This document shows, one piece after another, positions 53,807-64,000 of a stretch of 64,000 nucleotides of DNA. Position numbers and translations under genes: made by a program. Below the pieces are notes generated by a model. The model saw only the letters and a program-made list of their open reading frames with translations. It ran no database searches and had not been told where the DNA came from. This DNA comes from Gymnorhina tibicen (Eukaryota; Chordata; Aves; Passeriformes; Artamidae): positions 493,347 through 557,346 of the forward strand of contig VXAZ01009468.1 in the NCBI GenBank assembly GCA_013399875.1, in the 5' to 3' direction. Numbering within the stretch: the stretch's first letter is position 1; each line of letters starts with the position of its first letter.

Positions 53807-54991
53807 GCAAATCCTGGTTACCGAACTTGGAAAAGCATTTTTGAGACACGCGGATGAAAAGCACCTGTTTGCTGTGTGATATTATTATCCTCATTACTAT
53901 TATTATTAACAACGTGTCTGTTATCAATACCAGTTACACCAGGTGAGTGGTTTTGTTCCTCCTGCCGGGGATGACCTGGTTTGTGTTCACCTCTGCCCCA
54001 AACCGAAGTCCAAATGAGGAAGTGAACACCTGGAGCACCCAGAGGGCAGGTGCTGCTTTTCCCCTCTTGGCTGCCCAGTGCTCACCCGTGCTGCCCTGGG
54101 GACAGGCTGCCCTCCCAGTTTGCAGAATTCAAGTTTACACCAGTGCCACCACACCAAAATACGGTTTGCTGGAAAACTCAGGAGCAGGTACTCAACCACC
54201 CTGCTCACACACAAACAGCAGGCATTTCACTTAAGTAAAAAAACCCCTCAAACATTTAAAAAACAACAACAAAAAAAGACTGAACCATGCCAAATCCTGC
54301 AAATGCCTTCCTCAAGTTCTCCTCCATCGGTGTGACAGTCCCAGCGCTGTCCTTGGGAGGGACAGCCACAGTGTGGCTGTTCACACCCAGCTTCTCTGCA
54401 TCCCTTGCAAACTCTCTGCTCCAGCTGTTTGGCTATATCCTTATCCAGGGACTGCACTAAACAAAACTCTACCCACTCCCTAAAGTGACCCTGATGCCTG
54501 TTGTTTACCACAGTTGAACCAGAGGGTGGAAATACTACACCTTTGAAAATTCTCTTGAAACAGCATTTTTTTAAAAAATGTATCTCTCAACAGAGCTCCT
54601 TTTGTGTGTTCTGTAGGTTACCCTGCTCCCAACCATACCAGCACCTAAAATTGCTTTCTGAGACTTGAATGTATTGCTGGCAAGACAATCAATTCAAGTG
54701 GTAAGGTGTATAATATTTAGAGATAAAGATATATATATTTAAAAAAACCCAATAATAGTAAATTCTTGTAATATGTCTAGTCTGATATGAAAGCTCTCCC
54801 TCTACAGAGAGACGTCTGCTGTGATTACCTTACAAAATATTAAAAAAAAAAACACACACAAAAAATAACTTTCTCTGTGAGAAATAAAAATAAATCCTAG
54901 TGCAAATATAAAGCTCTGTAAACCTGGTCCTATGAGAATCTATGGTTAGTAAACGGCAGTTAAAGCAGGTTTATCCTCTCACAGAGAGAGC

Positions 54992-55132
54992 TCACATCAT
55001 GGTTTCCACAATGATATGAGTTGGCTTGATCAATCCGCCATTTGAAGTTCCATTGGGGCAGAAGGGGGTGCCACTCTCCGTTTCTTTGGACCACCGATTC
55101 ACTTCCTTGGGGGCAGCCACCGCCTTTATCCT
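54992..55132 (-). CDS. SLC6A6: SLC6A6 last coding exon: cytoplasmic C-tail
   Basis: Minus-strand acceptor TCTCTCTCCCAG; 46 codons plus TGA. It encodes '[20 protein letters not shown]' through '[14 protein letters not shown]'. 'NRW', 'TPF' and 'KP(S/T)H(I/V)IVETMM' align with mammalian TauT, while the residues between them are diverged. The tail is Ser/Thr-rich and cytosolic. Confidence 0.95.
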   Translation of the reverse strand, partial: RIKAVAAPKEVNRWSKETESGTPFCPNGTSNGGLIKPTHIIVETMM

Positions 55133-58100
55133 CTGGGAGAGAGAAGGAAAGCAGAGGTGAGATGACCAGAAGGCCTCTGTGTCTCCACGTGCAGGACGCG
55201 GCATTCCGAGCACAGGGATGGGCAGCTGCTGGAGACGTGCGCCCGTGGCTCTGTAAGGATGTGGGCATCTGTGGAGCCTTCAGCTCCTGCTCAGCCACAG
55301 AGCCTGCCTGGAGGCAGGCAAGGCAGACAGGAGGGTAGTCCCAGCATTATCCAGCATTCTGCACGCTGGGCTTGCAGTGCTGCAAATGCTGTGAGTCCTC
55401 CTTCCTCATTTAGAAACAGCTCTGCCTCTCAGCCCAGCCTTCACTGCCATGTGGTGACTTCTGTCCTACATCTCAGTTCACAAAGGAAGAACTAAATGGC
55501 ATCTGACCAGTGTTTACTCTCTTTCCTTTCCTAACATGGTCTTTGAGCGGTGTTTTGGCTACTTTTAGACTTGTCTCTCATGGTGACAATGGTGACAATG
55601 CAGGCAGGAAAATTAACACTTATGCTCTGGCCACAGCTGAAAAAGATCATTAACACTTGGACGAAAACAAATGCAAGTGTTTGTGCTCTGGGAAATGTTT
55701 GGGTTTGGTATTTTTTTAAATTCTATTCTCTTTTTTCCTAACCCAAAGTGTCTCACTTTCTTCTCCAAGAATACCCTGAGCTGCATTTAAGACCGACTCA
55801 TTAGGCAAAAACAAAACTAATCTGAAAACTTAGAAGAGAATTGCTAAGTTTCATGCTTGCACAGCCTCTAAAAACTTTCCACTGAAAGAAAGAAAAACAA
55901 ATTAGAGGAACCCACAATGAACTGTGAAGGGCAGGAGATTTCCTGCAAATCCAAACCTGAGGGAATCTGCGCTGTCACGTCTGAATCAGACTCAAAGTTT
56001 TCTAAATACCAGGGCAATCTGGATCCAGTGTTTCAGTTTGAAATAAAAGAAACACAAATTTAAAAAGCTAAAAAGTGAAGCCCTCTGTCAAGAGGGTTTG
56101 ACTTTTATTTAGTCCCCCACAGTGAAGGTCATGCCTGAGAGCCACACAATCCACAGGTGTATCTGAATTTCCCTGAAATTCAGTGAGTTTTTACACAACC
56201 AGGTTTGACCCAGATCTCTCTCTCTTTCTCTTGCTTTCTCAGCGATTTTCAGGATGGTGCTTCTGTGTCCCTGTGGGCTGGAGAAGAGAAACCTGAGACT
56301 CAGAAACACCCCAGTCCTTGAATGTTTGTCTGCACTTGGAGGTAATGATTTGCCAAGCTGGAAGCTGCACAAGTGGGACACGAGTAAAATCACTTGTTTA
56401 TCTGAGAACAGAAGGTTTTGTGTTTGTTCTGTTTCTACTGTTTGCCCAGAGGACAGGTGATCTTTAACAGTCTCATTTGCCTTATCTGGGCAAGGTGGCA
56501 GTTTTCCAAGCATTACTTTGAATAAAAACCAACAAGTTAAAGCTCCCTTTCTCCTCTAGACAGACAACTGCTCTTACCTCAATGAGCGACCCATCTGACT
56601 GAATGATGCGGATGACCATCACCATAGGGATGCAGATCATGGAGGAAAGGGCAAGAACCCAGCCCAGGCCAATTGCCCAGTCTGGGTATGTGTAGACCTT
56701 GTTGTAGGTCAGTGGTTTATACTTGGCCAAAGAAAAGATAAAGCACCCCTGTGGATGAGAAAGGAAAACAAAGTGAGGCTCAAAAAATGCTAAAAGCAGT
56801 AGGGCTCTGGTGCTACCACTGGCCCTGAGGAAGACAGGCGGTGAAAGGCAGAGCTGATGGATACCATATGTACTTTAAACCAATGGGGGATTTGTTCTTC
56901 CATTTAAATCATTGGAAGAGCATCTGCATCTGCTTATAGCATCTGCTGTGTGACGACAGAGTGCTAAGAGATGGTGCTGAACAGCTGCAGTACACTGCCA
57001 ATTCTTCTTCAGGGCTCAACTATTTGCTGTGCACTGCAAGATTACCAGGATGTTCTTCCCACCAAATGAAATACTTCAAGCTGAGGTCTGCCTCAGACTG
57101 CTCAAGTCTTTTTGTTACAATGGCCTAGCAGTCCTATGTCTTAAAGTAGGGACTGCTCTTTGGAGAGTGAGTTTTCTCTTAATGGATGTAGAATTTTGCC
57201 AATCCTAAGAAAAATCCACTTAAATGCAGCCAACTGCAATTCATGCAGGCACAGTAGAGAGTAGGGAGCTGTCATATTAACAGCTGACATCTGAGAACAT
57301 GATGTCTTTGAGATGTATGTTCAAACCTTCAGCTTCTCTTTGCGAATTGGCCTCTGAGTGCAACAGCCTTCCCTTGAAGAGAAGCAGGAAGAGGTGGCTT
57401 AGCACTGCCAAGCGTAAGACTTGAAAGAGCACAGGTCAGTACTCACCACGCAAAGAACTGGAGTGATCACAATCCAGCTCCATTTCATCCAGGGACCAGG
57501 TCTGTATCCAATCATATCCTCAATGGCATCATAAATATTATCAGCGCCTGTAAGAACCGAGCAAATAAAAGCCCTGTAAATACTGCAGGATTAAAGCTGC
57601 TTTCCTCGGCTCCCCAGCGGGTATTTAAAGGGAAGATGAGGGTGTTGGAGGTGTTCTTCAAATGCTTCCCACAGCTGTGAAGTCCAAAATGATTTTCTTG
57701 AAAAGCTCAAATGTTTGAGGATTCTCTCATCCCATCCCTCCCCTCGTTATTTGGCTGCAGGAGTGCATTGCTAATCTCTCCTGCCCCCGTCACACACCCT
57801 CTCCTCTCTCCAGGCTCTCACTGAACTTCCCAGAGGGATCACCATGGGAAAGACTTGACAGCAAACGGTGCACCTGCTTCTACAGAAATCTGACTTTGTT
57901 TGTTTTGCTTTTCTTAGGAGATGGAATACGTGGAGAATCAGAAAATAACCAGTCCTAATCAGCAAACATCTGATTATTCCCCAGCCACAGCTCCTGCAGC
58001 TACAGAGGCCACTGTCAGGCCTTGGTGCTTGGCATTGCCTAAAAGTAATGGGGCAGAATACACTTCCAGCTCTTTTTGTACTTTCTGTTGGTTGGCTTGT

Positions 58101-61100
58101 CCCTGCAAACATTGCAGCTCTGAAAGGAAATTCTCTGAGAGACAAACAGGAATTTTCACGGCTGGCCACACTTTAAACTCTCACCTCTAAACTTAACACA
58201 CGAAAATGCTTAATTGTGCCCTTATTAATTAGCAATGGAAGAATACTCATTTTTTGTGGAAAAAACACTGGAGGCTGGATTCATCCCAGACGCAAATTTG
58301 TCTCCAAGAGGTCAGGGCAAATTTATACTAATGGCATGTGTCTGCTGCTGGGAAGAAGACTCTGGGGTGGCTGATGATTAAATATTTGGCTAGTAATATT
58401 GTCACTGACTCATCAAAAGGTATCAGATGAAAGGATTCTCACTTACCATAAACCCAGGCTACAGCAATACATTCAAAGAATGCAACCCACAAAAGGCATA
58501 CACCACTAGCTGCATAGTAGTCAAAGAGTTGAAAAACATACATGCCACCCTGTAAAAGAGAGACACAACTGGTTAGGATCCAACAGGAATAAAACCCCAA
58601 GAATTCAGGCCCAGCTCCCAGTAACATCTACCAACATATCCTAATGACTCCTGTCCAACAAGAAGCAGCATCTAGCAAGTAGGTAACGTAAATATTTGGC
58701 ATTACCTTCCCCAGGGAATATGCATGTTTATCACAGGAATAATTCCAAACAAGACGATGATTAAACAAAATTAAGCCACTTAGTATAATCTACTGAGACA
58801 CTTAAATCTTGCCTTCTTACACGTATTTTAGGATGGGCACTTAAAGAAACAAATTGTATAAAAAACAATAGGTTGCCTCCTAACATGAACACCTTTAAAA
58901 AATGAAAGCAAATTCATCAGGAGGGTCTTCATTTATTTATTGAGTGAAAGGGCTACTTTCATGAAAATAGTTAATTTTTTGTTTTATAACTCTATTTATA
59001 CTCTGCTGTTAGACTCTGCTCTCACTACCTGCACTTTCACTTGAGAAACTGTGGGGTTTGGGCACCTCTGTTATAGGTGCTATTTTACCTCCCACAGTCG
59101 AGCTCTTCCAGTTGTTTTTAAAATCTGACTTGGATTTTATTTTGAAGATAAATATCACAACAGTGCAGGCACTGGAACATATTCCTGTCTTGTTTATACT
59201 AGAATAAATCCAGTGGTATTTAATGAATTCAAATCTGTGTAACTAAGATAAAAATCTCTTTCTCTGCATGCCACCAGATGGATTCTTAATGTGCTCTGCT
59301 GAATGTTTCCTATATGTTCCATCATTTAGAGCTAGATGTTAATATTCATACTCATGTTGACTGGTACCTGAGATCAGATTGAATTTAATGAGATTTCACA
59401 TTCCTGTTCCTGTGACTGAAAAGGGAAGGGATACATAACTCCCATTCAAAATGCTTTCAGATCTAGGGGTGAGAGATGCTCTGTCCATCTAAAAAGCACT
59501 TCTCCTCTCAGTGGCTAATTCTTTGCAGTCTCAATCATAGCTAAAGCTGGCCTGAAAAATGGCTAAAAAAGAAGGCAATTTGCAGCACTGGCACTACTTA
59601 CCTCAGTCACCATAGTTAGTCCCAGAAGATAGCTAAGGAAACACACTATAGCGATGAAGATTTCCCGTCGGTAACCCTTCCTTAGGAAGGATGGGTGCAG
59701 ATCAACTAATGACGTGATCTGTCCTTCAACTTCAACAAACTGCAGGGGAAAACAACAGCAGAGAAATGCCTTGAAGATTACCTGCCCTGCAGTTCACCCA
59801 GGCTCCTGCTTGAACAAAACCTCCCCAGCAACACCCCAGCTCTGCACTCAGTGCTGCTCTCAAGAAAGAAATAGAAGCCATTCCTTTGTAACCCCAAGGT
59901 TGGAGTGTGGGGGTAGTTTTCAGGTTGGAACAAGCTTTCAGAATTTCTTTTTATTTCCCAGGAGCCTTATGAGCTACCAAAGGGGCTCTGCAAATGCAAG
60001 CCACAAGGATGAAGGAGGCACTTATATGCCTGATGACAGAAAGGTACTTATGTGGCTTTTATGCTGTCACTGTTCCAGATGAACACAGGATGTATGCCAG
60101 AGAAGAGGCAGAGGGAAAACGCTCAAAAAAGTCCAAACTAGGAGAGTACCTCCCAGCCTTTTTCTGATGTGCCATGAAACCTCACAGATACTAGTTAGGT
60201 TAATTCCAAAATTTGATATAATTCTACTCTTGGGTTTGTTAGTGAAAATCCAGCTGAAGGAAAACAGACTTTGATGTGAAATAGCAGCTCTTGACTGAAT
60301 GTGTCCTTTCTAGAGCTGTGAGCAGAGTATTTCTGACTGAGGCTCTGGGTACTTATGCAGCAATAATGGAGCTGTTCATAGAGTCCCCATTCAATGATCT
60401 GGCAAACTATTTGCACTTGTAAACCAAAAATGAAGCTTTGAATAAATGAGCTAAAAGTCTTTATCTTGCTTCATGATAGCTGTATTTATACTTACTTGCC
60501 TTTGGAAAACTATACAACTGTGTAACTTAAGTTAAGCAAATAACCCAAACTGGATTTGAATAAAAGTTTAAAGTTAATCAAAAACCAGATCTTTTTGCCC
60601 CTGGAGGAAAGCAGCTACTGAACTTCCCCAAATAAAACCATGGAAGGGATCTTTTGACTGATTTGTACTTTCAAGTACAAAGTGGCAAGGTACAAAAGCA
60701 CCAAGCTCACTGAAGATATGAGGATATGGATTGGAGGTATCCATCAAGGCTGCCTGTGCAGAAAAGATCCTCACTTTAAGTAGATCCATCATCTTAAGTA
60801 ATAACTTATCATGGGGAATCTATGACAGAGATTATTTCAGAAAAAGAGGCATTTTCCTACCTGGCACCTCATTGCTCTTCCAGCACCCGGAAATGCCCTA
60901 TATCAACCCTACCCTCTTTCTGAAGCTCTGTTTTGGAAATACAGACTGTCCTGTGAACAGATTTTGTCCTCCACCAAATTTTATTGCCTCCTGTCTTGTT
61001 ACTTTGACTTGTGTCAAACTGGTTTTCTTTTTAAATGTAACCCTTTCCTTTGAGTTGATTTGATCTGAAACTGCTCTGGCATTCCAGAAACCTGCTTGAC

Positions 61101-62521
61101 TGCACTCCAAAAAAGCAGAGGGGTGGAGGAGAGAAATTAAGCGCTCCAATTAGTTTTAATCACTCTGCGCAGTGAGGAGCTTTTTAAAATTACTAGACAG
61201 CTTCCAATTTGCATAAGCATAGGGTTGCTGAACCACAGCATTGGGTACTTTCACATTTACCTCGGAGCAGTTGAGAGTTGCTCACTAGAGTTCAAAGATT
61301 AAGCCATAAAGAGCAATTTAGGGCAAATGAAATACAAAAAAGTATCAAAGATTAAGTACACAACAACTGGGTAAAAAATCCATTTACAGAGCTCTCATAT
61401 GAGAGAATTTAGGCTACAGAAACATTTCATCCTTATGAATATATATATTTTTAAAATCTTAGTGACTTTCCATTTGAGTGCAGAAAACTTTGGCAATTTT
61501 GAATGTGTAGTTACTGCATAATCACTGGTCACCCACGTTTCCTTGTGAGTAGACTATCCAGAAATGATTTACAGGTTCCTTGGCAGTATTTAGTCCAACA
61601 TTCCTACAAGTAACCACTGGGAAAAATAACCTAACTCCCTGACTGAACTTTTTGGTTTTTTTCATACTCACTAATTAACAGCAGTGTGCGCTATAAAATT
61701 AGTACAGCTGGAATCTGAGATGCTTTCTGGCCTGTGTGGAGGTAGTGAATGCATGCTGCTGACGTGAAAGTCAGCAGGATCCCACATTGCTCAGCACCTC
61801 CAAGCCCAAGGCCACCAAAAAAGGCTGCAGCTTTGTCCTCTCACTGCTCTTGAAGCCACCCTGGATATACTGTACAAAACATTTTGTGCTTTTTGTACCT
61901 CATGACAACTTTGCTTTTCTTTTTTGGCACTTGGCAACTATCAAACCCCATATTCCTAGTAGTTATTAATTGTTAGTGTTTTGATGATGGTGTGTACACC
62001 CTGCAGGTGACCGCAATGGCACAGAGTACTCTGTGGAACAGACTGCTGCAGTCCTTTATGTTTTAAAATGATTAAGCTTTTTTTCCAAAGTAAGAAAATA
62101 CTGCACTGTGACCAAAATGGTGGTATTTTGTGGCCAGACTAGGACTGAAATTTAGGTTAGGGAGTACTGCCCTAGTGTGGTAGACCTCACTAACTCCTGA
62201 TGACAAAGACTTACTAAGCAACACAATATTATGAAGCACTAATCATAGATTCATCAAGTGCAGCCCCTACACCAAAAAGCAAACCAGACAAATTCCTCTC
62301 AAGCAGCATTAGAGGCATTCTCTTCTTAATTCATGCCTGTAAAACCAGCTTTTCTCAGTCAGCAGTGCTGACACAATAAGTCACACATTCCTTACCCATT
62401 GTACTAACCTGGCTATCCAGTCCAAGCAACAGAAGCATAATAAAAAAAAGGATTGCCCAAAAGGTGGGCAGTGGCATCATGGACACAGCTTTTGGGTAGG
62501 CAATGAACGCCAGGCCTGGAC
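54992..62521 (-). CDS. SLC6A6: SLC6A6, Na+/Cl--dependent taurine transporter TauT (last 6 exons, 5'-partial)
   Basis: This plasma-membrane symporter of the SLC6 neurotransmitter:sodium symporter family carries taurine (and beta-alanine) with Na+ and Cl-. Six exons join in consistent phase to about 255 residues. They cover the loop before TM8 to the C-terminus. Features include '[19 protein letters not shown]' (TM8; the Asp-Ser pair corresponds to the Na2 sodium site of the family), TM9 '[18 protein letters not shown]', TM10 '[16 protein letters not shown]', the loop '[13 protein letters not shown]', TM11, TM12 '[15 protein letters not shown]', and the tail '[14 protein letters not shown]'. 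The last motif is diagnostic for TauT, distinguishing it from the GABA, betaine and creatine transporters. The first half of the protein lies beyond base 64000. The C-tail ETMM fits a class I PDZ ligand (T at -2). Confidence 0.96.
55133..56577 (-). other. SLC6A6: SLC6A6 intron (1.4 kb)
   Basis: It lies between the TM12 exon and the C-tail exon. No gene or repeat was recognised. Confidence 0.8.
56578..56748 (-). CDS. SLC6A6: SLC6A6 exon: end of TM11, TM12
   Basis: Minus-strand acceptor CATCCACAG and donor GAG|GTAAGA, phase 0 at both ends; 57 codons. It encodes '[20 protein letters not shown]' and '[20 protein letters not shown]', then '[17 protein letters not shown]'. '[20 protein letters not shown]' matches TauT almost exactly. 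TM12 spans about fragment residues 175-200. Confidence 0.96.
56749..57446 (-). other. SLC6A6: SLC6A6 intron (698 bp)
   Basis: Nothing was recognised beyond the splice sites. Confidence 0.8.
57447..57547 (-). CDS. SLC6A6: SLC6A6 exon: loop TM10-TM11 and start of TM11
   Basis: Minus-strand acceptor GGTTCTTACAG and donor GTG|GTGAGT, phases 1 to 0; 101 bp. It encodes '[20 protein letters not shown]' and '[13 protein letters not shown]'. '[12 protein letters not shown]' is a strongly conserved SLC6 cytoplasmic loop. Confidence 0.95.
57548..58446 (-). other. SLC6A6: SLC6A6 intron (899 bp)
   Basis: Open frames on both strands at 57771-58190 (89-132 codons) carry no known domain. Nothing else is seen. 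Confidence 0.8.
58447..58549 (-). CDS. SLC6A6: SLC6A6 exon: TM10
   Basis: Minus-strand acceptor CTTTTACAG and donor G|GTAAGT, phases 0 to 1; 103 bp. It encodes '[20 protein letters not shown]' and '[15 protein letters not shown]'. '[16 protein letters not shown]' is an SLC6 signature region, and the whole exon is nearly identical to mammalian TauT. Confidence 0.96.
58550..59601 (-). other. SLC6A6: SLC6A6 intron (1.05 kb)
   Basis: It is AT-rich with nothing recognised. Confidence 0.8.
59602..59739 (-). CDS. SLC6A6: SLC6A6 exon: end of TM8, loop, TM9
   Basis: Minus-strand acceptor TTCCCCTGCAG and donor GAG|GTAAGT, phase 0 at both ends; 46 codons. It encodes '[20 protein letters not shown]' and '[20 protein letters not shown]', then 'LTMVTE'. 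It differs from mouse TauT at only a few positions (for example H for Y in 'VDLYPSF'). Confidence 0.96.
59740..62408 (-). other. SLC6A6: SLC6A6 intron (2.7 kb)
   Basis: It is AT-rich. It contains one 8-bp stem ('ctgctgac'/'gtcagcag' near 61757-61778). No gene or transposon was recognised. Confidence 0.8.
62409..62521 (-). CDS. SLC6A6: SLC6A6 exon: loop and TM8 with Na2-site residues
   Basis: Minus-strand acceptor TCTTTCTCTAG and donor CAG|GTTAGT, phases 1 to 0; 113 bp. It encodes the split Gly, then '[20 protein letters not shown]' and '[17 protein letters not shown]'. The 'LDSQ' Asp and Ser match the sodium-site 2 residues of SLC6 transporters. This is the most 5' SLC6A6 exon in the window. 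Confidence 0.96.
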
Positions 62522-64000
62522 CTAGAGAAAGAGAAAATAGGGAGGGGGGAAGGGAAGGGAAGAAAAGTAGTAAGTACCAGCTCTTTGGTAAAGGTAGCCA
62601 CCCTCAAATTCAGGAATGCCTGGTTCCGTTCAGATAAATCCAAACGCAGCTGGAAATACCAGAAGTGAAACAGTTTGGCTCTTTTATCTGAAATCGAAGC
62701 ACGCATGACTACAGCAGAAACCACAGGCAAACCCCCGAGGCCAGTGCTAACAGATCTCCAGTTTTAACATCTGTCTCAAATGTGCCAATAATGGAGGTGT
62801 CCTACACCTGCCCTGCATGGACACAGGACAGCCCTGGGGGCTGGGGGACAAGGGGTGACCCGAGGGAATGGCAGAATCCCACTGCTAGCCCACATGGTCA
62901 TGATGAAGATGATGATGATGAAACTCTTTTGCATGCAGGGAAGGGGACTCTGCTATAAACATTCCCTGGGATCTCCACTAATGCAACCACTGCCTCCCTC
63001 TGTATGCAACCTTCAAACCCTGCATGGCTTTTCTATAGTGGGGTTTGCACACCAAGGAGTTTGCTCCTTCTCTTCTGCAAACCCTCCCTGCTGCACTGAG
63101 TGATCAGGCTATTCCTAATTTTATCAACTGAAAATTGAAAAAACTGTTGTTAGGAACTGCTGGGGTGTAAAATCACTCTGTGTAAAATTGCTTCCCCATG
63201 CTGTTACATCCTCTGCCCCTATCCAGGCCAGCCTACATGGACCTGCCACGGTGACATCAGCCCCAGCTGCAGGATGGGTTGCAAATGTAGGAGGACCAAT
63301 GGGGCTGAGTGCTTGAGGCTGAGTGCTCAGGTTCTCTGCTCTGGAACCCGAAGTGTGGAGTGCTCCTCCCTAGATGGGGTCTCGCCTGCCCTGTGACCAG
63401 ATGTCACCTCACTCGTACCCACACGGAGCACAGGTGCAGTGCTCGTCTCCAGAGGCTCCCTCACCTGGAGCCAGGTGCTATCAGCTGTCCTTTGTGAGAG
63501 CTTTTGTGGAGAGAGGAAGAGCCCTCCACCAGTGGGAGACAGGAACACTGGCAAGCCAGCATTTATGGCAGGCTCTCAGAGGAGATGAAGAAATTTGGTG
63601 AGGCTGACAAAAAATTCTGAGAGCAGATTTAAATTCAGAGTGAAACCAGGAATACCTGGCTCATCTGCTTGTTTACTTTGAGCACTTCAAAGTGCCAGTT
63701 TTCAAGTGGATTCATGTAATTTTCAATGGGAAAAGGCATTTTTTTTTTAAGATGCTGCAGTGTGGGGCCAAAAAATTTTATCTCTGATCTGTATAGAAAA
63801 ATCTCTAACACTGGTCTTCCTACCTCCCACTTTTCCTTTCCAACAAGAAAGATGGAAAAAGAAGCAAGAGAAAGAGGTAAAACGAGATGACTTTTTTTCA
63901 AACTAAAGAAAACTTTAAATCACTGAAAATATTTGAACATAAATAAATACAAATTAGCCAACAATCAAGCAACTAATTTTATTTTAAATGAAACACAACT
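62522..64000 (-). other. SLC6A6: SLC6A6 intron, continues past the window
   Basis: The preceding exon (expected to encode a 'GFAIFSILGFMA'-like segment of TM7/loop) was not found here. A short (GAT)n run lies at 62901-62922. Nothing else is recognised. Confidence 0.75.
62901..62922. repeat. Short (GAT)n/(ATG)n simple repeat
   Basis: The run 'tgatgaagatgatgatgatg' is an imperfect trinucleotide repeat. Confidence 0.85.

Larger units (their letters stand above)
48065..54991 (-). other. SLC6A6: SLC6A6 3' UTR (about 6.9 kb)
   Basis: On the minus strand this runs from the TauT stop (54994-54992) to just past an AATAAA at 48089-48084. It is AT-rich with many A/T runs and no convincing ORF. It holds an AU-rich element (53806-53792), a (TTTTA)n-type tract and a Pumilio-type site. 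Other minus-strand AATAAA motifs within it could give shorter isoforms. The length is inferred from the last strong poly(A) signal before the GRIP2 side. Confidence 0.65.

Noticed and set aside
54992..62521. Other SLC6 members (GABA, betaine or creatine transporters)
   Set aside because: The tail 'HIIVETMM' and the '[20 protein letters not shown]' TM12 region match TauT, whereas the other members end in different tails.

Overview
The window is vertebrate nuclear DNA, almost certainly from a bird and probably a songbird. It has widely spaced exons with GT/AG introns, long AT-rich UTRs and no prokaryotic features. A 3'-terminal CR1 retroposon fragment at about 19.0-19.2 kb carries the degenerate ATTCTATGA-type tail typical of avian CR1. 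A second interspersed repeat at 0.75-1.4 kb resembles a family I associate with songbird genomes. A 145-base run of N lies against that repeat. Two protein-coding genes account for the window, and both are cut by its edges.

The plus-strand gene (1609-44059, 3' UTR to about 45.97 kb) is GRIP2, a multi-PDZ scaffold for AMPA receptors. Fifteen coding exons are present. They begin inside PDZ3 and run through PDZ4, PDZ5, PDZ6, the acidic linker and PDZ7 to the stop codon. All fifteen exon phases fit together without a break and give about 755 residues. PDZ1, PDZ2 and the first half of PDZ3 lie upstream of base 1. The introns are mostly featureless. They hold an almost perfect 41-bp palindrome (16312-16352), the CR1 fragment, a 299-codon intronic ORF of unknown meaning, and two places where an alternative exon could continue the GRIP2 frame.

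The minus-strand gene (coding 62521 down to 54992, 3' UTR to about 48.07 kb) is SLC6A6, the Na+/Cl--coupled taurine transporter TauT. Its last six coding exons are present and encode the end of TM7/loop region through TM12 and the C-tail, about 255 residues, again with every phase consistent. Its 3' UTR is about 6.9 kb and contains an AU-rich element and a Pumilio-type site.

The genes converge tail to tail with only about 2 kb between the most likely poly(A) sites. GRIP2 and SLC6A6 are also convergent neighbours in mammals (human 3p25), which supports calling the scaffold GRIP2 rather than GRIP1. I found no evidence of a new multi-gene system. The items worth checking are the palindrome, the candidate alternative GRIP2 exons, the CpG-dense block inside the GRIP2 3' UTR and the convergent transcript ends.
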